Below, piece after piece: positions 22,051 to 32,500 of a stretch of DNA of 64,000 nt. The position numbers and the translations under genes were made by a program. This DNA comes from Liquidambar formosana (lineage: Eukaryota; Streptophyta; Magnoliopsida; Saxifragales; Altingiaceae): assembly GCA_039720395.1 (NCBI GenBank), contig CM077831.1, positions 2,019,001 through 2,083,000 of the forward strand, in the 5' to 3' direction. The notes beneath the pieces are model-generated. The model had not been told where the DNA came from and searched no databases. It saw only the letters and a program-made list of their open reading frames with translations. Within the stretch, counting starts at the first letter, position 1, and every line of letters starts with the position of its first letter.

Positions 22051-23747
22051 TGTATGCCCTATAGCCAATCATAGAGATGATGCTTTAGGGATAAAGAACA
22101 GTCATAGGATTTCATTTATTGTATGTCACATTTATTATTAATTAATAAAGGGCTTTATTCTATCATGTTTATTTTATTCTTTATATTTGCATGATATGTC
22201 CATGGAATTAAAGTTGAGAATATCAAATCACAAAGAGTTGTGATTATGAGACTGTAAATATATCTCTGTAATTAACTCCTAAATCATTCCTAGTTAAAAG
22301 TTCACTATAATGGAGAATAATAAACCATAGGACTAGCACATATTAGGTTTGCTCTATAGGAGGATAGCTAGTCTTAAGCTATTTGTGTAGAAGACATTAA
22401 AACCAACATGTGGGTGCCTGTTTAATATAAACAGGTACACTGAATGTGTCTAAAGTATTTTGAGATAAACTGAATGAAGTTTTACCTACCTGTCAATCAG
22501 TTTCTCATAGTTGCAGTGGTACAAGTAATCTTTAGACCTGAGATACCATGATTGTCTTATGCATGGAGCCTTAGGAGTTTGATAACACTGACTGTATATC
22601 CCAATGGGGTTTACAAGGGTGTTCATTGGCCCTATTGCTTCATGTATGAAGACATATGAGTGATCAATAAGGGATCCATCACTTCTAGTAATAGGGAGAG
22701 AATGTTCTCATAAGAACACTCATAAATATAACTCATGTGAATCTATGGCCACAGTATGAGGATGATCATGGAAAAGGGTTTTCATGATGCATCTTATGAG
22801 TTATTATTTTGGGTAGGTTCATAAATGTATTGAACTAGGGACTTGACAGACTTCCATGTCCTATTAGTTCAAACAGAGACATTGTGTATGATGGAGGGAT
22901 ATAATCGTAACCTTAAGCTGTAACTGAAGGGTTCTTTGTTCGATAATTATTCACCTCATTTAGGATCACACTATGAGCTATTGCTAGATGTTACTCATAG
23001 TTAGTAGAAGCCCTAATTGATATAAGTGAGTTATAATCAATTAAGGAATTGAAAGGTGTTCCAATTAGACCCTTAATGGAAAGTGTTCCATTGGGCACTC
23101 CATGAGTGCCACTAACCACTACTAAATGTTGTGAACCCAATGGGTCACATACCAAAGATGCAAAGAGGGACTTTAAAGTTTTGAGAGAAAGGGCAAGAGT
23201 GTATAAGAATAGTTCTTTAGGGCCTTACTTACATTAGATGTAAATTATAGGGGTTAATATGCAATTTTTGGAAATTGCAAATCCCACACTTAGTGGGATT
23301 CCCCATGGCCGGCCCTAGCATGGTGTGCTATATAAGGCACACTAGCATGTGCCTTGCACATATGACACAGTTCACTCTTTCCCTCACCCTTGGCCGAATT
23401 CTGAGGATGCTCTCTCTCTTTCTCTTTCTTTCTTCTCCTCTTCTAGCATTCAACAAGGGGAATTAGAAGGAAGCTTGAAGGCCTTTGCTAGGTGTGGATA
23501 CCATGGAGGTAGTGCACTTGTGCTACTCGTAGCTGCTTATTCAAGGATTATTCATTGCTATCCAGAAATTTAAGAGCTTGGAATTTGAAGGCTTGAATCA
23601 ACTGTAAGTGCTCTAACCCTTCTTCTAGTTAGGGTTTTATGTTTTGTATGAACCACAATCAGATTCATGGGCTTTAAGGAACTGTATATGATTTTCGTTT
23701 ATCATTTTGTTCCGTTGCGTAGTTTTTCTCTACATCAATTCCTTACA
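22051..23747 (+). mobile_element. Copia-like solo LTR, plus strand
   Basis: It runs from TGTATGCCC to about CCTTACA, some 1.7 kb, with no coding sequence and a TATA box at 23329-23335. Its first ~960 bases are the inverted partner of 18609-19566. The superfamily is inferred from the general look of the LTR, not from coding sequence. The exact 3' end and TSD are uncertain. Confidence 0.65.
23323..23342 (+). promoter_or_regulatory. TATA box inside an inverted repeat
   Basis: GTGTGC (23323-23328) and GCACAC (23337-23342) flank TATATAAG exactly. Upstream, GGCACTC-cat-GAGTGCC near 23093 is another palindrome. Confidence 0.6.
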
Positions 23748-24090
23748 AGTTTTTCTAGTGAAAAGGCATAGCAGAGATTTGAAGGATTTTCTGGCAGCAA
23801 GAAAGCAAAAGAGAGAGAAAACAAGAGTAGAGTAAAAACAAAAAAGAGGCGAATAAAATTGTTAAGTCTTGAAAACCAAATGGCATTTAATACCATTTAT
23901 AGGGACAAGACATGTTTAGCAGTTAATGACGTCAGTGCCTCGAAATATGAAGAGACGTCAGCAACGCTTAACAACTTTCGCTTAAGGCCAGGGGCAGGGG
24001 AAACGACTCATCAATGCTCAACTCCCTCAGGTTTAACTAACAATGAATTATGACAACTCTTAGTCTGGTATAGTCATAATTGGGGCAAGT
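23748..24090 (-). promoter_or_regulatory. Minus-strand LTR promoter with paired TGACGTC sites
   Basis: Read on the minus strand, a possible LTR start TGTCATAATTC near 24053 is followed by TGACGTC (23960-23954), TGACGTCA (23934-23927) and a TATA box (TATAAATG, 23901-23894). Two TGACG cores about 20-25 bases apart resemble an as-1-type bZIP/TGA site. What element this belongs to is unclear. Confidence 0.45.
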
Positions 24091-24775
24091 TGTGTGAGTA
24101 TATTCTCATTGAGTGTATTCCCATAGTAAAGTACAAGGACTGGAATATAGCCCGCAAAGCAAAGTTTCCGAACTGGAATCACTAGCTAAGTGCTCAATAC
24201 CAGCACGGGGCCATACGGGACCTCAGTCCTGGCAACCTGACCTGGGACATCAGTTCGATTCCATCTCTATACTAGCCCGTAAGAACATCATCATCATTGT
24301 AACATGTCTTCAACTTAGATCGTGATGTGTGGCAATCCCAATCAAACTACAGTCATGCCTTACCGCCATGGTTAGTTAACCATAGTTTGATAGTTACGTC
24401 TAACCTGAGGTTAACCACTCAACCCTGATCAACAAACCATGGTCTAGCAGTTATTGGGCTAACCCTAGTTAGGCTTAACTTAACCCAATAGGTCATCATA
24501 GCTGGCCTAGGTTAGTCCGTATAGGTAGGTATAAAAAGAACATTCGGCAGTTAAATGAGGTAAGAGGAACAGTGCCCTAATTTTACACATCGCTTTCTGC
24601 CTTTCCTCCTCTCCCAAGATATAGATAGTCATTGATTTAAGCATTGGAGAGGTTTTGGCTGAACCCACATTGGCCCCTTTCTAATCTTGTTTTCCAGCCT
24701 GTGCTTGCAGATTGAACGGTGGAATTAGTTCTAACTCCTCATTTCAAGTTCGTGGTCCTGTTTTAGACCCGTACA
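24091..24775 (+). mobile_element. Solo LTR of the AACCATGGTT-palindrome family, copy 1
   Basis: About 685 bp from TGTGTGAG to CCCGTACA, with TATA box TATAAAAA (24530-24537). It aligns with copy 2, whose length without its insertions is about 690 bp. A TSD is not clear (CAAGT on the left, AAGTC on the right). Confidence 0.6.
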
Positions 24776-25025
24776 AAGTCCAATAGGAAGGAAGAAACAT
24801 AAAAACCAAATTAATTTATGATGGAAGTAGCTTGAGGGAGTCGAATCATCGTAATCTTGACAAAATAGAAATCAAACTCTTTCAATTTTCTATTATAATA
24901 TTTGACATAAAGAATAGCCTAGTTTGATAGATTGTTGTTATAATGAATTTTAACACAAGAATTTGATTATTATATTGCATGTTTTTATTATAAAATTTTC
25001 CAATCATTTTGATCTTTATACATTG
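24776..25025. other. AT-rich spacer
   Basis: No gene, repeat or structured feature recognised between the two LTRs of the same family. Confidence 0.6.
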
Positions 25026-25111
25026 TGTGTGGAAATAACCCTGAACTGAGGTCTTAGCGCTCAGCAAGGAGTGAACCGAGTCCAAGCCCAGCAAAAACTC
25101 CCCTGATATAT

Positions 25112-25509
25112 GGGAACGGCTATTGCAACCCCCCATTCTTATAAGCCCACCCCTTTCCTTTTGGTTTTTAAGATTTCATGAAAAATATAAAAGGTTTTTG
25201 CAAAAACTGATCTCTTGGTCCATTAGAAAACATCATTTTGAACAACTTTATAGAAGAAAGTTTTTCCAAAATCTATCGTTTAGGTAGACTTTTTGGCAAA
25301 AAATGAAATAAAGGCTATAAATGGCTAAAAAGTATTATTTAAATGATAGATTTAGAAAAAACTTTCTTTTACAAAGTTATTCAAAATGATGTTTTCTATT
25401 GGACATCGTGGCCGGTTTTCATAAAAACCTTCTATATTTTGCATAAAACCTTGAAAACCTAAAAGATGGGGGGGGGGTGATAAGAATGGGGGTTGCAATA
25501 GCCGTTCCC
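25112..25509. mobile_element. Foldback MITE, Mutator-like, copy 1
   Basis: 398 bp whose halves are near-complete inverted repeats (GGGAACGGCTATTGC...GCAATAGCCGTTCCC). It has a 9-bp TSD, CTGATATAT, at 25103-25111 and 25510-25518. The 9-bp TSD and very long terminal inverted repeats suggest a Mutator-type non-autonomous element. A poly-G run lies near 25467. Confidence 0.88.
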
Positions 25510-25739
25510 CTGATATATACAGAACGGGCCTTGGAAGGCAGCACTCTAGGGACTTGGCCCAAAGTCCAGTCCAGTACTGTTAATGCTACTACCTTGATCC
25601 AGTCTACATAGAATTACACCAGAACTCATTTAGCACGGGTTGGAGACACGTCATGGTTTGTCAAGTACGAAACACGTGTTACCTGGCCTATAGCATAGTT
25701 TAAGCCCTAACTACAATAACTAAACCCTGGTTAGGCGGT

Positions 25740-27264
25740 TGTGAGCGCCACGCCCTAAATATCACATAGCTCGAGAATATGCATTAGCCTTAAAGGACTA
25801 ACACGGAGAGGAGTCGCCACCCAATATTGGGAACGAGTGAACCCTAGCAGGGTCTAGCTCGTCATAACCAGAGATTCGGGTTCGGAGCTAGGGTACGTCG
25901 CTGGGAAGGTGTTAGGCACCCAGCCACGCCCGGTCGGAACCGGCCCCCACACATGATTAATGGCTTTAATTAATCTAAATGCTCAATTAAAATTGACCCT
26001 AAATCATGCAATAACAACGGTACACACAATGACCAAAATAATGAATAAAAAAAGAAAAGAGAATAAAAGAATATATTAGAAAGCAGAGATCAGAATATAC
26101 AAAAGACCAACCAGATACTAATCAACTAAGAACAAAACTAAATAAAATAATAAACAAACAATCTGTCTGCCGAGGTAAGGTGCGTACGCATCACTGATTG
26201 GTGCGTACGCATCACTGATATATGCGTACGCACCTAATAGGCATTTCACGCAAAATCACAGAACTCACATATCAGTCTACATCATGCATCCCAAAACAAA
26301 TAAAATAAAACTAAACCTAAAAACAAATAAATACAAATATAAAAACTAAACCTAAATCATGCTAATCATGCTTTAGACAAAAATAAAATAAAATAAAAAT
26401 AATAAAAAAGAAGAACTAAAATAAAAGCTAAATAAAAATAAAATTACCGACTTTGTAATTGTTCGTGGCTCCTCAGGTCTTTAGATTGAATCAAACCAAC
26501 ACGAATCCTCCTCTTCGTCAAAGTGGTATCACAGCAAAGAGATCAAAACTCACTCAACTTTGAAAAGAAATAGAAAACAAAAAAGAGAACAAGAGAAAAG
26601 AAAAGTGATTTTCGTCACTTTGCAGCAGCAGCAACTTCAATCGCGTTTTTGGGTATGAAAACGTTGGATTTGGACAAAGCTTGTGAAATACAAAGTTGTA
26701 GAAAATTGAATTATCTTTCTAACAAGACCAATTTCATCAAATTCTGACTTCGGATGAAAACGTTATGATTAAAATACGATTGATGGTTTCAGAAAAACTG
26801 CTGCTGAATTATGACGAATTTCACTCCCTCTAAACCCTATTCTCCCTCCTCCTCCTTTATCTCTAAGGCATTAAAAGAGTATTTATAGCTGAAATATGGA
26901 GTTTCCCTTCCCTTCCTAGACTAGGTTTCTTTGGAGAATAATCAAAAGGTATTTTATAATGATAAAAGACTTCTAATCTGAATAGGAAAGGGAAATTGTC
27001 TTTTGTAAAAATTGGGAGACTGACCGCTAACACGCATGCACATGTATCGTATCTGCGTACACACACTCATCACATACGTACACGTGTTAGTGGCATGATA
27101 AAAATGGCTAATTTAATAAAATAATTTTCTTTTCATTTTTACCAAAAATCCCATGCTGTGATTCACACTAATTCTTAAAGGATAATCCGTAAATAACCAC
27201 ACTAAACTCATCATTGGAGCCACGGGACTTAAGATGACAACCAGTACAAAATGGGGTGTCTACA
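25740..27264 (-). mobile_element. Minus-strand solo LTR of the TGCGTACGCA family
   Basis: The reverse complement runs from TGTAGACACCCC to GGCGCTCACA and aligns with the element A LTR. The TSD GCGGT is at 25735-25739 and 27265-27269. Three TGCGTACGCA palindromes lie at about 26180-26235, with decayed ones at 27030-27085. The minus-strand TATA box TATAAATA is near 26885-26892. It sits inside solo LTR 25026-27652. Confidence 0.9.
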
Positions 27265-27657
27265 GCGGTTATGCTAAACCCATGGTTAATTATCTAACCA
27301 CAACTGGCAAACCATGGTCAAGCGGTTATTGACTAAACTATGGTTAGATCTGACTCAACCCAAGCAGTTATAAGCTCAACCATGGTTAGTCATTTTAGGT
27401 GGATATAAAAGGAACATGACACAGCCAAATGAGGTAAGAAATAGTACCTTAATTCTCAATACACACATACCATCTTCTTCCTCCTTGTACCTTCCTCCAT
27501 AAACAACTTTTGACTTAAGCTTTGGAGAAGGCTTGGCCAAACCCACCTTGGCCTTCCCTTGACATTGTCTGCTTGTTTGTGGTTGAAGGCTATGGGTGGA
27601 ATCGACTTCATTCCTCTTAGCAGTGTTCGTGGTCCAGATTTTGACTCACACACATTG

Positions 27658-28510
27658 CAAAGTCATTTGATAGTTTGTTTCCTATGTTATTTATAGGTCA
27701 ATCCAATATAGTTTTTTTTTTTTTTTCAATTCATTTCTCAAGTTATTTTAAATTTATACTACCAAAGATCCTCCATCAAAATTTTATTTTATAGAAAAAT
27801 TTATAACTCAATGCAGCTCAATCTTTTTTTGCAGTCCAAGTGCAAGTATATATCATCATGGATTAGAATTTGGGACATCGCATTTCATCATTATGATGAA
27901 GTGAATTTATCAACGGTAAATACGAGGTCTTTATAAAATTATACAATCTATTTTTGTCAATTACAATATATTTTCAAGACAAGCTTAAATAATTTTTAAG
28001 GTATATAGATATATTTTTATTGATAATATGTTTAATTCATCATCATCAAAATAATAATTTTTGTTTTCAATTATCTACATACTTTAATTTAGACTTTTAT
28101 TATTTATTTTTAAATTTATAGTGGGAGTTTTTCCAAATGCACTTGGGACACTACTTGCCTCAACCCTAAGGTCCCACCTCCATTCATTTTCTTTTTCTTC
28201 CACATGCCATAAATATTTTAGAAAAATATGAATTCAAAAACACAAACAAACGAATAAGTTAATATGGATACGTGGACACATATTCATGTTAACACAAACA
28301 TGTAACTCTCAAATATGGATTTGTGAAAATGTGTTCACAATTATGTAAACATGTGAATGCATGCACACAATCAATTCTCCTTCTTTATTTGGACAAGTGG
28401 CGAAATATGAGCGATAGGAGGGAAGGGGCTCCTCCACCCTTAGGTGGAGGCAAGTATTTTCCTACTACTTAGTGAGACCAAAAACTAACCCTCTCATTTT
28501 GCCTTATGGT
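27658..28510. other. AT-rich sequence, nothing recognised
   Basis: A T-run near 27712-27727 and AT-rich sequence; no ORF, promoter or repeat boundary can be supported. Confidence 0.6.
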
Positions 28511-28519
28511 CGCGTGGTA

Positions 28520-29057
28520 GGTAGGCCTCAGCATTGGGCCAGGCTGGGCCGGGCTTGGGCCTTTTTTTTTTGGGCTGGGTTGGGCTTTTTGGGCTTGCGA
28601 TATTCATTGGGCTGGCCAGGTTGGGTCGGGCTTAGGCTTTTTCGGGCTTCGGGCCTAAGCCATATTACCTAATGTTAATGTGTAACAAAAGAAAAAAAGT
28701 GAAAAAATTACATTTTGGTAATCACTTCCCATCATAATACCAAAACAGAGGACATTTGTAGTCACTTTGTATTAAGTTGACTGTCTATTTGTAGTAAGTT
28801 AACCTAAAATGCTTTTTTATTGGTATTAATATGGAAAGTTATCACCAAAAAGTAATTTTTCGAAAAACTGGAAAACATTCATATTGCTACAGTGTCGAGC
28901 TTCGGGCCAGGGCTCGAGCTTCAACTAAAGGCTCAGGCCTAGCCCAAGGGTATCCGGGCTGGGCTCGGGCCTTTTCGGGTTTTGGCTAGACTTTTTCCTT
29001 CAGCTTTTGGTTGGGCTTCCGACTGCCCATGGGCCTTGGGTTTTTGATGAGGCCTAG
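28520..29057. mobile_element. Possible hAT-like MITE rich in GGGCT
   Basis: The outer segments are repetitive GGGCTNGGGC. AGGCCTCA near 28525 and TGAGGCCT near 29050 are inverted, and GTGGTAGG / GTGATAGG could be a diverged 8-bp TSD with three extra bases on one side. The middle (28670-28890) is AT-rich. Boundaries are uncertain. Confidence 0.35.
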
Positions 29058-29189
29058 CAGTGATAGGCATGTTGAGAACACATTTATAACCGTAGATGTA
29101 ATCCAACGGCTTAATATTGAAGTACGGACCAAGGGCCACCGCTGGTATGGATAAATTCTAAACCCTAGCCGTCTAGCATATATTGGAAA
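29005..29189 (+). promoter_or_regulatory. Candidate promoter and 5' leader of the I29-domain gene
   Basis: It contains TGGGCT and GGGCC motifs of site II type (TGGGCY) around 29013-29040 and a telo-box-like AAACCCTAG at 29159-29167, about 25 bases before the ATG. Both are common in plant promoters of mitochondrial and ribosomal genes. The TGGGC copies may simply belong to the adjacent repeat. Confidence 0.4.
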
Positions 29190-29504
29190 ATGTCTGGAAT
29201 CTTTGGATCTAGACTCATCTCCTTCGTCTCCAAGAACAACCGACTTGCCAACCCCATCAAACAACCAATCTTCTCCTCTGCATCTCCGGTGAAAATGTCT
29301 GGAATCTTTGGATCTAGACTCATCTCCTTCATCTCCAAGAACAACCGACTTGCGAACCCCATCAAACAACCAGTCTTCTCCTTTGCATCTCCGGTGAAAA
29401 TGTCTGGAATCTTTGGATCTAGACTCATCTCCTTCATCTCCAAGAACCACCGACTTGCAAACCCCATCAAACAGCCAATCATCTCCTCTGCGTCTCCATT
29501 TAAC
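29190..29504 (+). repeat. Three in-frame 105-bp tandem repeats in exon 1
   Basis: ATGTCTGGAATCTTTGGATC begins at 29190, 29295 and 29400. Each unit is exactly 35 codons and starts with its own ATG, and the copies differ by a handful of bases, so the triplication is recent. Any of the three ATGs could initiate. Confidence 0.95.
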
Positions 29505-32500
29505 GGTCAACTTCCTCTGCTGCAGCGTTATTCTACTAAACCATCAGACCGGCCGACGCAGGCGATTTCTTTCAGTAACGCCGTTAACGGTTTGTTTTCT
29601 TCTTTCTTTTTACTTTTTTTTTCTTGTACTGTTGTAGTTGCTGAGGAATCTTAAGAGAAGAAAGAGAAACTAAAATTTTGTACGGAGTATCTAAAAAAAA
29701 TTATGGCTGGGTTCAAAAAACACAATTTGCAAATTAAAAACTGGACTTCGAATATTTCAAATAACCATACGTAGTGCCTGTTTGGGAATGCTTTTCGGCA
29801 CGCCTAACGCGCTTCTGGGCTCCCAGAAGTGCTCGTGAACGTGTTTGGGTAAAATAAGAAAGAGCACTTTGGAGCCTAAACGAGCGTTTGAGCCGAAGCA
29901 GGGTCGGGGTTGCTTCTCCGCTAACGTGATGCGGGGAGCTATTCTTGACTTTAATGATATTTTTCAAATACTGGAAATACCCTCACAGTTTCAACCAATG
30001 AAATCAAAATACCTTTTGTATCCCATTAAACACGGTCCAAATCCCTAGCCCTTGCTGTTGCTCCCCATCGCCACTCCTTCAACGTTCAAAGCTCCTCTTT
30101 TGGTCTCTTGGAAGCTGTCCGTCAGCGACATTTGTGCTGGCAAATTTTCTCTCCTCTCCGGTGATCTTCATGACCGTAGGTTGAAGTTTTAGAAATTTCA
30201 GAATTTTGGATCATGAAAACCCGAAACTTTAGGCTTAACAACGAATATGATTTTATAGGATTTTAAATGAAAAATTTATATACGCACGTAGTACTCTGCG
30301 TGAGCTTCGATTTAACACTTGAATCACTAAAAACGGTTAAGAAACGAGGGAGATATTAATCATCGAAATTGGTCCGTTGAATACCCGATGTAACCAGGTT
30401 ACACAATACAACCCGTGGGAGGTTGAAGATGACCCGATAGGACTATGATCCTGTGTGGGTGCATCCGTATATCTTACCATGTTCTCATGCATTTAAAAGA
30501 CATACGATAATCATATGAACCCCAAATTTGACCGTTGGACTCGTCTTGGCGGACCCTACAATGTGGGACCCTTGGTTGACCATTTTGACCAAATTTGACT
30601 GTAGTTTGACTTTTTGGCCAAATTAATATTTGTTAAAAATTTCGGAAAATACCAGAAAATTCCAAAAATTACAGAAAATTCTCAAAATTTATAAAGAGTG
30701 TTTTAAAAATTATTTTGATCATTTTGGGACCGTAGTTCACTGTCAGAAGGCCAATAATAATTATCGAGTATGTTATATTTATTTTGAAATTTACCTAAAT
30801 ATTACGTATGCATAAATATCAAATTTTATCAGTCCTCGGGAGGACCTTAGGGAGCATTAATGCTATATTCGCATTGTCAGTATCTATCACGCGGTTTTGG
30901 GTTGGTATTGCTCGCGATTGAGGTAGGAAATGTGGCTTCTTTACATTTGATATGGTGTTATTTTAATATGGCGGATGCCTAGTTGCATGAACTGAGGAAT
31001 TTGAACTTGAGGGTCACATACTAGTATAGTCATGGATAAGGATAGACGCACGTTCAATGCATAGAGATTGTGCTATTTTGATGCGTAGGCATTACTATTA
31101 TTATTGTTATTACGATTACTATATATTGAACTTTGAATAGTTTGAATATAACTTATACGTGCAAGGGATATTGGCATTAATTTGGGAACATATATTATTA
31201 TGGGCATGATGTGTGAGCATAACATTTTATGTTAATTATTTAAGTGTTATTGATGAGCTAGTACAATTATTATTTCAATTAAGTATTATTGTATTAGCAT
31301 TTTATTATTAGTATTATTATTTTAATTATTTTATATATATATTTATTTATTTATTGTGAAAAGATAACTCCAAACTATGGTAATTTTCAACAAAATATTT
31401 GACTTGTAATTTTGGCGTGATCCTCTTTTAAAGTTATGCACTTTAATAAAATTAGAGTAAAAGCACTTTTATTGCCAAACAGGTTAAATAAGCACTTATG
31501 GTAAGGGTAATAGTGTCATTTTAGGATTACAAGTCACTTCAGGACTTTATTTGCCAAACAGGTAGAAAAGCACTTTCAACATCCAACAGCACTTTTGAAA
31601 TACAATTCCCAAACACAATACAATAGTCAATTAGAAGCATTAGCTTCCACTTCTCTTCTTCTACAGCAAAAGCTCTAAAAGCCACAGTGTTCCCAAACAG
31701 GCCCGTAGTGTTCATAGTAATACAGGCCAGTTGTTCTTCTTAATGTTCTTGGCAACCAAACACATGTCTATGGTTATTGTGTATATAATTCATTTTTTGT
31801 GGTATTAAATGTAGAGTCCGTGCAACCCCTCTTCCTTGTCGATGAAAACGACTTGGTTTCGGAAGCGAGCCTTCGAAAGTTGTATGAGAGATGGATGTGC
31901 CACCACAATGTTACTCGAAACTCTAGTGAGAAGAAAAGACGTTTCAAAGTGTTTAAGAAGAATGCGAAAGAACTGCACAAGGATTACAAGATGAAAAAAT
32001 ATTCCAAAATGGACCTTAACAGTTTTGCAGATTGGACCAGGGAAGACTTGTTCGAATTGTTGGGTTGCAATCCTTCCGACTACGAAACATTGGAGAACAA
32101 AGTAGTGTCCGTGAAGGGTTTCAACAATTCACACTATGAAAATAGTATTTACAAACCATTTGATGATAATGATGTAAGTTTGTTGTTTTGGTTATTGTGA
32201 TGTCTCTCTCCACATGTATTCTATTGACTTTTGTGTTCGTTTATATGCCGAGTGAAACACTGTGCAAATTAAATTTCTAGGATGTATAAAAACCTCATAA
32301 ATAGTTTTTTTTTTTTTTTTTGGTTGTCATCAAATGTACACGCATAAATGGTCTAACTCCTTCCACAAACCTCGTAAAGTATGAAAATAAGTTGCCAACG
32401 AAGGCTCCTTCCTTGTGTCATGAATCGGGTACCTCTAATCTTAAATCTATTCTACATTGCCTGTCTTTGAGTAGGACTGTGAAACTGCATCTGAATCTCC

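Larger units (their letters stand above)
25026..27652 (+). mobile_element. Solo LTR of the AACCATGGTT-palindrome family, copy 2, twice interrupted
   Basis: It starts TGTGTGGAAATAACC and ends GACTCACACA, with a 5-bp TSD CATTG at 25021-25025 and 27653-27657. It is interrupted by a MITE (25112-25509) and a minus-strand solo LTR (25740-27264). Its TATA box is TATAAAA (27404-27410), and four AACCATGGTT-like palindromes lie at 27274-27390. Confidence 0.85.

Noticed and set aside
24776..25025. Internal region of an element bounded by LTRs 24091-24775 and 25026-27652
   Set aside because: The second LTR has its own TSD (CATTG), so it is an independent solo LTR.
27658..28510. Possible gene in the AT-rich stretch
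   Set aside because: No ORF, splice-site pattern or domain could be supported.
28986..29510. Minus-strand ORF of 174 codons opposite exon 1
   Set aside because: It is the shadow of the three 105-bp repeats; the plus strand has the presequence-like composition and a phase-matched splice donor.
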